Shown: piece after piece, positions 51,683-59,798 of the stretch | How positions within the stretch are numbered: position 1 is the stretch's first letter | Layout: each line of letters opens with the position of its first letter | Source of the DNA: Acidobacteria subdivision 2 bacterium RH1 MAG20 | Lineage (GTDB): Bacteria; Acidobacteriota; Terriglobia; Terriglobales; Acidobacteriaceae | DNA length: 64,000 nucleotides | Assembly: GCA_002197545.1 (NCBI GenBank) | Contig: NFUO01000373.1 | Coordinates: 1 to 64,000, forward strand | Direction: 5' to 3' | Position numbers and translations under genes: made by a program | The notes under the pieces: generated by a model | The model's input: only the letters and a program-made list of their open reading frames with translations | Database searches by the model: none | What the model was told of the DNA's origin: nothing

Positions 51683-53329
51683 ATGCCCAAGCCTATTCTG
51701 TTAGCCATCGACGACGACACCAGCGTCCTGGAAGCTGTCGTTCAGGACCTGCGCCGCCACTACGGTCAAAGCTACCGCATCGTTCGCGCAGCCTCAGGCG
51801 CCGCGGCGCTCGACATCTGTCGCCAGCTTCTTGAGCGCAAGGACATCGTCGCCCTCTTTCTCTCCGACCAGCGCATGCCTGGAATGACCGGGGTCGACTT
51901 CCTTCAGCAAGTGCTCAAGCTCTATCCTGACGCAAAGCGAGTTCTGCTGACGGCCTACGCCGACACGGAAGCGGCAATACGCGCCATCAACACCGCGAAG
52001 ATCCACTATTACCTGAACAAGCCGTGGGACCCGCCGGAAGAGAAACTTTACCCCGTCCTGGACGATCTGCTCGAAGCCTGGAAGCAAGGGTACAGGCCGC
52101 CGTTTGAAGGCATTCGGGTGGTCGGCGTGCGCTGGTCCGCGGCCGACCATGCTGTGCGCGACTTCCTCTCCCGCAACCGCATCCCCTATCAATGGCTGAA
52201 TCCGGAGCAGAATCCGGACGCTCTCAGCCTGCTGAAGGAAAAAGGAATTGACGACGCCAAGCTGCCAGTCGTGCTTTTCGGGGACGGGACAGCGTTGGTA
52301 CAACCTTCATCGACTGAGCTGGCGCATAAACTTGGCCTCCCTACCCAGGCACAACAGAAGTTCTATGACGTCGTTGTGGTGGGCGCGGGGCCAGCCGGAC
52401 TCGCGGCGGGCGTCTACGGAGCCTCTGAGGGGCTGCGCACGCTGATTGTGGAGCCCAATGCGGTTGGAGGGCAGGCGGGTTCAAGCTCGAAGATTGAAAA
52501 CTACCTTGGCTTTCCAGCAGGCATTAGCGGCGACGAGCTGGCGAAGAGAGCGTTTCTGCAGGCGGGCAGGCTGGGAGCCGAGTTCCTTCTGCAACAGGTC
52601 ACCTGCATCCGGTCCGAAAACCAATATCACATCGTCCAGATGAAGGATGGGCGCGAGGTGACGTGTCACGTTTGCCTGATCGCTACCGGGGTCGCCTACT
52701 GCAAGCTGGATATTCCGGGAGCCGACAAGTTGAGCGGCGCGGGCGTGTACTACGGGGCGGCTCTCACGGAAGCGATGTCCTGCGCGGACGAAGTAGTGTA
52801 CATCGTCGGCGGCGCCAACTCCGCGGGCCAGGCTGCCATGCACTTCTCCCGGTATGCGGCGGAGGTTCACATGCTTGTACGCGCAGATTCGCTCGAAAAA
52901 AGCATGTCGAAGTATCTGATTGACCAGATTCAGGCCACGCCAAATATCATTGTCGAAACCCAGACTGAAGTCATTGCCATGTCTGGCAATGACCATCTTG
53001 AGTGTCTGATGCTGAAGACGCCGCGCGGCGAAGAAGCACGGCCAGCCAGTTCCCTGTTCATCTTCATCGGGGCGGCGCCCAAGACGGACTGGCTGCCGAA
53101 AGAGCTTGCCTGCGACAGCAAAGGTTTCATTCTGGCAGGGCCTGACCTCAAAGCGAAGTCGGCCGGAGCATGGTCTCTCGACCGTTCGCCCTATCTGCTG
53201 GAGACCAGCGTTCCCGGCATCTTTGTCGCCGGCGACGTTCGCTACAACTCAGTAAAACGATGCGCCTCCGCCGTGGGCGAGGGCTCCATCGCAATTCAGT
53301 TTGTGCATCAGTATCTTGCGACACTTTGA
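51683..53329 (+). CDS. Response regulator fused to glutaredoxin-like and thioredoxin-reductase-like domains
   Basis: A 548-residue three-part protein. Residues 1-125 are an intact receiver (Asp10, Asp11, phosphoacceptor Asp62 in LSDQRMPG, Lys113). Residues 143-220 look like a glutaredoxin/thioredoxin fold: LPVVLF supplies the cis-proline, but the active site reads WSAADH with no cysteine. From 229 a two-Rossmann flavoprotein follows (VVVGAGPAGLAAG, IVGGANSAGQAA), close to thioredoxin reductase but without the CxxC (GVYYGAALTE at that position). It may be a flavin-based redox sensor or output rather than a disulfide reductase. A histidine kinase gene follows after 23 bases. Confidence 0.85.
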   Translation: MPKPILLAIDDDTSVLEAVVQDLRRHYGQSYRIVRAASGAAALDICRQLLERKDIVALFLSDQRMPGMTGVDFLQQVLKLYPDAKRVLLTAYADTEAAIRAINTAKIHYYLNKPWDPPEEKLYPVLDDLLEAWKQGYRPPFEGIRVVGVRWSAADHAVRDFLSRNRIPYQWLNPEQNPDALSLLKEKGIDDAKLPVVLFGDGTALVQPSSTELAHKLGLPTQAQQKFYDVVVVGAGPAGLAAGVYGASEGLRTLIVEPNAVGGQAGSSSKIENYLGFPAGISGDELAKRAFLQAGRLGAEFLLQQVTCIRSENQYHIVQMKDGREVTCHVCLIATGVAYCKLDIPGADKLSGAGVYYGAALTEAMSCADEVVYIVGGANSAGQAAMHFSRYAAEVHMLVRADSLEKSMSKYLIDQIQATPNIIVETQTEVIAMSGNDHLECLMLKTPRGEEARPASSLFIFIGAAPKTDWLPKELACDSKGFILAGPDLKAKSAGAWSLDRSPYLLETSVPGIFVAGDVRYNSVKRCASAVGEGSIAIQFVHQYLATL

Positions 53330-53352
53330 AAGGCATCTGCCTCAGTAAAACA

Positions 53353-54831
53353 ATGAGTGAACAAACACAATCCGTCCAGACGAAACCAACCCTCCACATG
53401 AGCGATGCGCTCTTCGCCAAATTGCGCACAGTGCCGATCCTGTCATCGTTGAACGACGAGGAATTGCGCTGCCTCGAAGGCGCGGAGGAGATCCATCTCC
53501 AGAAAAACGATCTCCTGGCCCGTCAAGGCGAAGTCGCCCACTACTTCTGGATATTGTTGGAGGGGGAGTTACGCCTCTTTCAGACGCTTCCCGATGGAAA
53601 AGAGGCCGTTCTCGCCCCTATCTCCCGCGGGAACGCCTTTGGCGAGGTGCCGCTGCTGTCGAATACCCCTAATCTTGTCAGCCTTCGCGCCGCTGAGCCG
53701 GCCCACCTGCTTCAGTTCGACGAAGAGGCGTTCTGGAACCTGATGACGACCTGCCCTGATGTGCGCAAGGCAATCCTCGGGAACATGGCATCGAGAATAC
53801 AGAAGCTGCAGAGTATTGCCATTCAGCAGGAAAAGATGGCCTCGCTGGGCACGCTCGCAGCAGGGTTGATGCATGAGTTGAACAATCCTGGAGCCGCTGC
53901 CCGCCGTGCCGCCTCGCAGCTCAGGGAAAATCTGATGCGAATGCACGAGCTGACCGCAAAATTCAGTCGCATCGATTTGAGTCAGGAACAAAAGCAGTGC
54001 ATGTTCGATCTACAGGAGCACGCGCTCGCGGCCAAGCAACCCCTTCATATGAACTCGCTCGAACAAAGCGATGCCGAAGAGGCCCTGGCCGAGTGGATGG
54101 AACAAGCCAACATCGAGAACGCCTGGAAGATGGCGCCGACGCTCGTGTCGATTGGAATCGATTCAGGCGAACTGCAATGCGCCCGCAACGCGTTTCCAAC
54201 TGAGAGTTTCTACGACGCTCTCAGTTGGCTGGCCGCGCTTGTCTCCAGCATGCAGCTTGTGGGCACCATTGAGGAAAGTATCGGCCGTGTCTCCGACCTT
54301 GTTCTCGCCGTGAAGTCCTATGCCTACGAAGGGAAAGGCCAGCGCCAGACGGTCGATATCAACAACAGCATTCACGCCACCCTTGTGATTCTTGGTCACA
54401 AGTTCCGCGAGAAGGAGATCGTCGTGGAGAAAGAGCTGGCCACCGATCTTCCGGTGTTTCAGGCGCAGTGCTCCGGCCTCAATCAGATCTGGACCAATCT
54501 GCTCGACAACGCAATCGACGCCGCTCCCCAGCAAGGCCGCATCGCTGTACGAACGTGGGTCGAGAAGACGCTTAACGATGGACGCACGGAAATCTGCATC
54601 AGCATCAGCGACAACGGCAGTGGAATCCCCGCCGAATGCCAGACGCATATCTTCGATCCCTTCTACACCACCAAGCCCATGGGCGTCGGCACGGGAATTG
54701 GCCTCGGAATCGTGCATCGCATCGTGGAGCAAAATGGCGGCACCATCCGCTTCGCCTCTGAGCCCGGCAATACAGAGTTTGTTGTCCGCCTCCCCATCGA
54801 CAACACCCAGCCGCAAACACAGGCCACTTAA
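53353..54831 (+). CDS. Histidine kinase with cyclic-nucleotide-binding sensor domain
   Basis: A 492-residue soluble kinase without membrane segments. Residues about 20-150 form a cNMP/CRP-like barrel (LLARQGEVAHYFWILLEGEL). The H-box is LGTLAAGLMHELNNPGAAA, and the ATPase has an N-box (IWTNLLDNAIDAAP), G1 (ISDNGSGIP) and G2 (GTGIGLGIVHRIV). A long helical insert separates the H-box from the ATPase. It follows the REC-flavoprotein by 23 bases and is the natural phosphodonor for its receiver. The cNMP ligand pocket is not obviously canonical, so the signal may be protein-protein or redox. Confidence 0.88.
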   Translation: MSEQTQSVQTKPTLHMSDALFAKLRTVPILSSLNDEELRCLEGAEEIHLQKNDLLARQGEVAHYFWILLEGELRLFQTLPDGKEAVLAPISRGNAFGEVPLLSNTPNLVSLRAAEPAHLLQFDEEAFWNLMTTCPDVRKAILGNMASRIQKLQSIAIQQEKMASLGTLAAGLMHELNNPGAAARRAASQLRENLMRMHELTAKFSRIDLSQEQKQCMFDLQEHALAAKQPLHMNSLEQSDAEEALAEWMEQANIENAWKMAPTLVSIGIDSGELQCARNAFPTESFYDALSWLAALVSSMQLVGTIEESIGRVSDLVLAVKSYAYEGKGQRQTVDINNSIHATLVILGHKFREKEIVVEKELATDLPVFQAQCSGLNQIWTNLLDNAIDAAPQQGRIAVRTWVEKTLNDGRTEICISISDNGSGIPAECQTHIFDPFYTTKPMGVGTGIGLGIVHRIVEQNGGTIRFASEPGNTEFVVRLPIDNTQPQTQAT

Positions 54832-54881
54832 AGTGGCTTGCCCCAATAACGTTGGGGCCTGCAGAGCAAATTAGTTCAGAA

Positions 54882-54921
54882 GAGGTGACTTGCCCCAAGC
54901 TATCAGAGGGCAAGTCACCTC
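54882..54921. terminator. Bidirectional terminator between the kinase and receptor genes
   Basis: GAGGTGACTTGCCC pairs perfectly with GGGCAAGTCACCTC (14 bp, 12-base loop). A second stem, CCCCAA/TTGGGG, lies just upstream at about 54841. Both convergent genes end here. Confidence 0.7.
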
Positions 54922-54933
54922 AGACTAAATGCG

Positions 54934-57900
54934 CTAGAAAGTGTACCGGAGGCTGAATTGGAATTGACGTTCAGAGGCGTAGGTGCCGCCTTTTTGCGTC
55001 ACGCGGCCAAAGTTACCGCTGGTTGGGCTGGTATTAGGATCATCGAGGTTGGGATGGTTCAGGTAGTTGAACGCCTCTGCCTTGAATACCAGAGCGTGGT
55101 TTTCGTGGCCGGGAATAACATGTAGCGACTTCTCCAGTGCTGAACTGAAGCTGTTGAAGCCGGGGCCTCGGATGTTGTTACGAGAGCCGCGAGGGGCGAA
55201 GGTGCCAAGCGGCGCTGCCTGGTAAACGGCGCTCTCGAACCACTGCGCTGTTCCCGTATTGCCTGCGAAGCTGTGGGGCAACTTCGGGTTGCGGGTCTCC
55301 ACGTAATACTGGTTGCCGGAACCCGGTCCAACACCGGCACGATCATTACCGAGCGTCACGCCGAGTGGATGGCCGGACTGGGCCTGAATGACTCCCGAGA
55401 ACTGCCAATCACCAAGAGTAGAACGGACAAAACGATTCGTTGCGTGAGTCGCATATGGGATATCCCATACGTAGTTCACGACCATAACGTGACGGTAGTC
55501 AAAGTCACTTGGACCATAGTTGAGACCGATATTGTAGACGTCGGGAACATTCGTTCCATTCGAGGAGCCGTAATCGAGGCTCTTTGACCACGTATAGGCG
55601 ACTCCGGCAAGGAAGCCCTTGGAGAGGCGCCGCTTCAGGTTGGCCTGCAGAGAGTGATAGGTGGACCCTCCAACGTTCTCCGCTTCGAGGATGGTAGAGT
55701 AGCCGCGGAAAGGACGAAGCGCATCGGTATTCTTGATGCTCGGGTTGGCCTGAACCGTTCCTGGTTGCAGCTGGTTGACGTTGCCGAGCAGTTCCTCATG
55801 GATGCCGCGCCGGCCAACATAGCTCAAGGTAAAGGTCGCGATCTGCGGGAACTCATGCTCGAAAGTCAGGTTCCAGCCATAAGATTCCGGGCTGGGATAT
55901 TGATATTTTTGTGAGGTCAGCGCGATCGGCGATGCGTTGGTGCCGACGCCTCCCGGTGTATCCACGTTGCCGAGAGTAACCGTGGAGGATGGCTGGAAGG
56001 GAGCGTTGCCGCCGACCTGCACAACGTCGCTGATGCCAAGGCGCTGGACGTAACGGCCAACGCCGCCGCGAATGACGGTGTCAGATTGAATCTGATAGGC
56101 AAATCCAAGGCGGGGCTGGATATCGCTGAAGACGGTTGGGTGATAGTCACTGCTATAGCCGCGGAACAGACGTGCATACCCATTGGCCAGAATGTCGGCC
56201 GCAACGTGACCCTTCGCGGCACTGGGAAAACCGCTGCCCGGAATGACGACACCGTTGAGAGGATCTCCGCCGGTAACGAAGCCTGTATTTGGATCAACGG
56301 TCGGTGCGAGCGCCGGGTTCCAGTCTTTCTGACTGAAGAACGATTGGTTACCCCAGGTAGCGTGATAGGGCATCATGACGCTGTAGCGCACACCCATTTC
56401 AAGGACCAGCTTCGGTGTGGCGCGCCATTGGTCTTGTGCGAAGCCTTCAAACATATTGCCGCGAAAGAGAGTGTAGGAACGCTGACCGATCTCTCCGTAG
56501 GTATCAAATAGCCCGAGAGCAGCATTCGCGACAGCGGACCCTGTAGTTTGCGTTCCGTTTACGCGCCGGTCGGTGAAGAGGAAGAGGCCGTTCTGGTTAT
56601 TGGTCGTACCCGGCCTGGTGTTGTCGACGCTGATCTGGTCGAAGTTGTTTTCGCCCGCGTACTCCCATAGACCGCCGATCTTAACAGTGTGGCTTCCCCA
56701 GACCTTGGTGATGTTATCGCCGAGGTCATACACCATGCCGCCCGACCGCGAAGGGTACGGCCCGCCATCGAGAGTGCCGAAGTTGGCAAGTTGAATCGTG
56801 GGAATCTTGTTCGGGATTGTCTTCGTTGCGGCGGGGTACAGGTACGGGTAGTTGATGCCGTACTTGGTGCGGTCGTAGAGGCCCAGGGATGTGTCGATTC
56901 CAATGTTGACGTGGTCAGCGGCAGCGGAGACATAGAACTCGTTGACCGTGGTGGGGCTGATGGTCCAGGTGTAGTGAAAGACTGCCACCTGGTTGGGACG
57001 AGTAAAGATACGCGGGTTGCGATTGAAGTTGCCGAAGTGCGGCTCGTAATCGTTGTAGTTGTAATTGAGCAGGCTGAAACGGAAGTGATGCGCCTGGAGC
57101 GGCACGAAGTCGATAATGATGGTGTCCTTGCGCTGCTTCTCGGTATAGAGCGCAGAGTCGATCCAGTTGTTACTCGGGTTATTGAATAGATTGGCTGCAG
57201 GGTAAGCGTTGAGCAGAGCAATACCATTGGGGCTTAGCTGGCCTGGGGGAATGATATTGTTTGCATAAGGCGTATGGGTGTTGGGATCAACGATCTGTAC
57301 GGGCGTGTTATAGAAGATATTGGGGCCGAGCAGTTCGCTGAAGTTACCCGTGCGCATCAGCGCTGTGGGAACTTTTTGCTGAGCGAGGTCGTCGTGGTTG
57401 TAGCGCACCCACTCCTGTCCAAGCAGGAAGAACAGTTTGGAGCGATTTTTGTTGAAGTGACCGGGAATATAGATTGGACCGTTCAGGTTCCAGCCGAACT
57501 GGTTGTAGCGGAAAGCCTGCCGCCCGAGGCCCGCGTTATTGCGTTGCCAGGTGTTGGCGTTGAGCGCAGTGTTGCGGAAATATTCGAAGACGCTGCCATG
57601 AAAGTTGTCCGTACCGCTCTTCGGGATGATGCGGACCTGACCGCCTGCGGTGCGACCGTACTCAGCCGGATAGCTGGTGGTAAGGATCTGGACCTGCGAG
57701 GTCGAGTCGACGTCGGCCACACCGACGCTGGTGCCGTTCGACCGTGTGCGCACCATAGGCACGCCGTCGAAGGTGAGCAGGCTCTCCTGCGATCGCGCAC
57801 CGTTGACGTTAATGCCGTTGTCGAGGCCGAAGTTGAAGGCCGCCATCGAGTTGCCGCGCACAACACCAGGCTCAAGCTGGGAAAGGTAGAGCGGGTTGCG

Positions 57901-58365
57901 TCCATTGAGCTGGATGTCCTTGACTTGCTCCTGAGTGACGAGCTGGCCGACTGAAGCACTCTCGGTCTGCACAGTATTGACGCCTGCCTCCACAGTGACC
58001 TCGGTTGCGGTAGAGCCAATCTTCATGGAGATGTCGATGTTCCTGCCGATGCTGGGATCGAGGTGCACATCGGTAAGCGTCGTCGTCTGAAAGCCAGTTA
58101 CCTCGGCACGAATGCTGTAGTCGCCCGGGGGCAGATTGGTAAGGGTAAAGTTACCGCTTTCGTTGCTCGTGATGGAACGATCGGCACGAGTTGCATTGTT
58201 GTGAACCGTGATCTTGGCGTTTGGAAGCAATGCGCCCGATGCATCGGTAACAGTGCCGGCGATAGACGAGCTGTCAGATTGAGCCAGAATCGGAGCCCCG
58301 AGCGTAAACAAACAAATCGTAGCGAACAGCAGCGTATAGAAGAACATTGAACCGACTTTTTTCAT
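54934..58365 (-). CDS. Oar-like TonB-dependent outer-membrane receptor
   Basis: A giant receptor of about 1143 residues. ATG 58365 is preferred (GGAGG five bases ahead); the signal peptide is MFFYTLLFATICLFTLGAP. A carboxypeptidase-regulatory-like domain follows (SIAGTVTDASGALLPNAKIT), then a plug (VKDIQLNGRNPLYLSQLEPGV) and a long beta-barrel ending in aromatic FSLRYTF, the usual outer-membrane terminus. Acidobacteriota carry many such paralogues for oligosaccharide or other large-substrate uptake. No TonB box is certain. Divergent from a LacI regulator that is followed by a fucosidase, so it likely imports fucose-containing glycans. Confidence 0.9.
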   Translation of the reverse strand: MKKVGSMFFYTLLFATICLFTLGAPILAQSDSSSIAGTVTDASGALLPNAKITVHNNATRADRSITSNESGNFTLTNLPPGDYSIRAEVTGFQTTTLTDVHLDPSIGRNIDISMKIGSTATEVTVEAGVNTVQTESASVGQLVTQEQVKDIQLNGRNPLYLSQLEPGVVRGNSMAAFNFGLDNGINVNGARSQESLLTFDGVPMVRTRSNGTSVGVADVDSTSQVQILTTSYPAEYGRTAGGQVRIIPKSGTDNFHGSVFEYFRNTALNANTWQRNNAGLGRQAFRYNQFGWNLNGPIYIPGHFNKNRSKLFFLLGQEWVRYNHDDLAQQKVPTALMRTGNFSELLGPNIFYNTPVQIVDPNTHTPYANNIIPPGQLSPNGIALLNAYPAANLFNNPSNNWIDSALYTEKQRKDTIIIDFVPLQAHHFRFSLLNYNYNDYEPHFGNFNRNPRIFTRPNQVAVFHYTWTISPTTVNEFYVSAAADHVNIGIDTSLGLYDRTKYGINYPYLYPAATKTIPNKIPTIQLANFGTLDGGPYPSRSGGMVYDLGDNITKVWGSHTVKIGGLWEYAGENNFDQISVDNTRPGTTNNQNGLFLFTDRRVNGTQTTGSAVANAALGLFDTYGEIGQRSYTLFRGNMFEGFAQDQWRATPKLVLEMGVRYSVMMPYHATWGNQSFFSQKDWNPALAPTVDPNTGFVTGGDPLNGVVIPGSGFPSAAKGHVAADILANGYARLFRGYSSDYHPTVFSDIQPRLGFAYQIQSDTVIRGGVGRYVQRLGISDVVQVGGNAPFQPSSTVTLGNVDTPGGVGTNASPIALTSQKYQYPSPESYGWNLTFEHEFPQIATFTLSYVGRRGIHEELLGNVNQLQPGTVQANPSIKNTDALRPFRGYSTILEAENVGGSTYHSLQANLKRRLSKGFLAGVAYTWSKSLDYGSSNGTNVPDVYNIGLNYGPSDFDYRHVMVVNYVWDIPYATHATNRFVRSTLGDWQFSGVIQAQSGHPLGVTLGNDRAGVGPGSGNQYYVETRNPKLPHSFAGNTGTAQWFESAVYQAAPLGTFAPRGSRNNIRGPGFNSFSSALEKSLHVIPGHENHALVFKAEAFNYLNHPNLDDPNTSPTSGNFGRVTQKGGTYASERQFQFSLRYTF

Positions 58366-58426
58366 CCCAGCCTCCAAAGTTAGCGTACAAAGTAATCGGT
58401 GTGGTTGCGCTATCACAGCATGAACA

Positions 58427-58456
58427 TGTCTACGCGCCGAAGATGGGGTGTGTCAA
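58427..58456 (-). promoter_or_regulatory. Promoter candidate for the receptor gene
   Basis: On the minus strand TTGACA (58451-58456) is a perfect -35, followed after 18 bases by TAGACA (58427-58432), a weak -10. The start would be about 55 bases before the ATG at 58365. Confidence 0.45.
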
Positions 58457-58556
58457 TCGAAAATTCCATTATTTTTCAAATATTTAAGAAACTATTATGG
58501 TGAGTATTGCGTAAAGATTTGTGATAGGCCTCTCATAAGGGAGGCGGACGGAGCCA

Positions 58557-59582
58557 GTGCGCAAGTCATCATCCACAAAGAAAGCTACTCTGGAGGACGT
58601 TGCGCGGGTGGCCGGCGTTGGGCCCATGACTGTCTCCCGCACGATCAATGGCCATCCCTATGTCGCGGACGAAACTGCAAAGAAAGTTCATGCTGCCATC
58701 CGTCAGTTGGGATATCGGCCCAACCACGCCGCCCGCGTTCTGACTGGTCAGCTCTCAAAATCAATTGGCCTGATCGTTCCCGATTTGGCTGACAGTTTTT
58801 TTTCCGTCGTCAGCCATGCGGTTCAGGAGACCGCGCGCGAGGCCGGCTATCTTGTATGGCTGGCCGCTTCCAATGCCGATCTCTCCATCGAGGAAGCGCA
58901 AATAGAACAGATGTTGAACCATCCGGTGGATGGCATCCTGCTGGTTCCGGCGGACAGCCGAAGCAGGCACTTAAAAACTGCCGCTTCCAGCTCAAGGCCG
59001 ATTGTCACGATTGACCGCCCCATCGAGGTCGTGGCAACGGACTCGGTCGAGGTAGAAAACAGGATCGGAGCACGCATGGCTGTGGAACACCTCATTGGCC
59101 ATGGCTACAAAAAAATTACGTGCGTGATTATGAACTCCCACTTGCGGCCAGTGAGAGAGCGCATTGCAGGTCACGAAGAAACCCTGCGGCACGCGAAACT
59201 GCCCCGCACAGAGAAGTTGATGTTATCTGACGAGGAGACTGGGAAGTCGGTCCTGACCAAGCTATTTAGCTCGCCCGACCGTCCTGACGCCTTATTCACT
59301 ACAAATAATGCCTGCACTATCGCCGTCATCAAGATACTCAAGCAGCTCAATATTGAAGTGCCCAGAGATGTGGCGCTCATAGGCTTTGACGATGTCGACT
59401 TCTACACGCTGCTCACCCCTCCGGTCACAACCATCCGCCAGCCTGCCGCTGAACTCGGCAGCATATCCACTCGCCTTCTTCTGCAGAGAATCGCGCATAA
59501 ATCCTCATCGTCCAGCATCAGGACAGTCCTTCCCGTGGAATTAGTGATTCGCGAATCGTGCGGATGCGAGAGAAGAAGATAA
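58557..59582 (+). CDS. LacI-family transcription regulator
   Basis: A 341-residue repressor. The N-terminal HTH (TLEDVARVAGVGPMTVSRTING) and hinge helix (NHAARVLTGQLSKSIGLI) precede a periplasmic-binding-type sugar domain ending IRQPAAELGSISTRLLLQRI. GTG start with GGAG three bases before it and GGGAGG further up. It sits between the divergent receptor and the GH95 gene and probably controls both in response to a sugar such as fucose. GCCTC/GAGGC arms around 58528-58545 could be an operator or could mask the ribosome-binding site. Confidence 0.9.
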   Translation: MRKSSSTKKATLEDVARVAGVGPMTVSRTINGHPYVADETAKKVHAAIRQLGYRPNHAARVLTGQLSKSIGLIVPDLADSFFSVVSHAVQETAREAGYLVWLAASNADLSIEEAQIEQMLNHPVDGILLVPADSRSRHLKTAASSSRPIVTIDRPIEVVATDSVEVENRIGARMAVEHLIGHGYKKITCVIMNSHLRPVRERIAGHEETLRHAKLPRTEKLMLSDEETGKSVLTKLFSSPDRPDALFTTNNACTIAVIKILKQLNIEVPRDVALIGFDDVDFYTLLTPPVTTIRQPAAELGSISTRLLLQRIAHKSSSSSIRTVLPVELVIRESCGCERRR

Positions 59583-59798
59583 TCGAAAAAGGGTAAGTTC
59601 TTCCTCTTCTGCCCGCTTCTCTCAGCACTTCTATACAGCCAAAGCTCGGCATCGATTCTCAAGCATATAAAAATAAATATTCATTTGTAAAAAGTAAGCA
59701 CTATTCCCAACTAAAATATTCTCCTAGGCAGGAAGCAGTTTCATTTGCAGCGCGTACATTCCTTCAAGCGCCAAGAGAACTTCACGGAGCATCACAAA

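Noticed and set aside
51683..53329. Calling the flavoprotein a thioredoxin reductase
   Set aside because: The redox-active CxxC is missing at its usual place and the glutaredoxin-like domain also lacks cysteine, so that activity is not supported.
58427..58545. A second LacI-type operator with an AAATATTT core in the receptor/LacI spacer
   Set aside because: The palindrome around TTTCAAATATTTAAGAAA is imperfect and AT-rich sequence gives such matches by chance.
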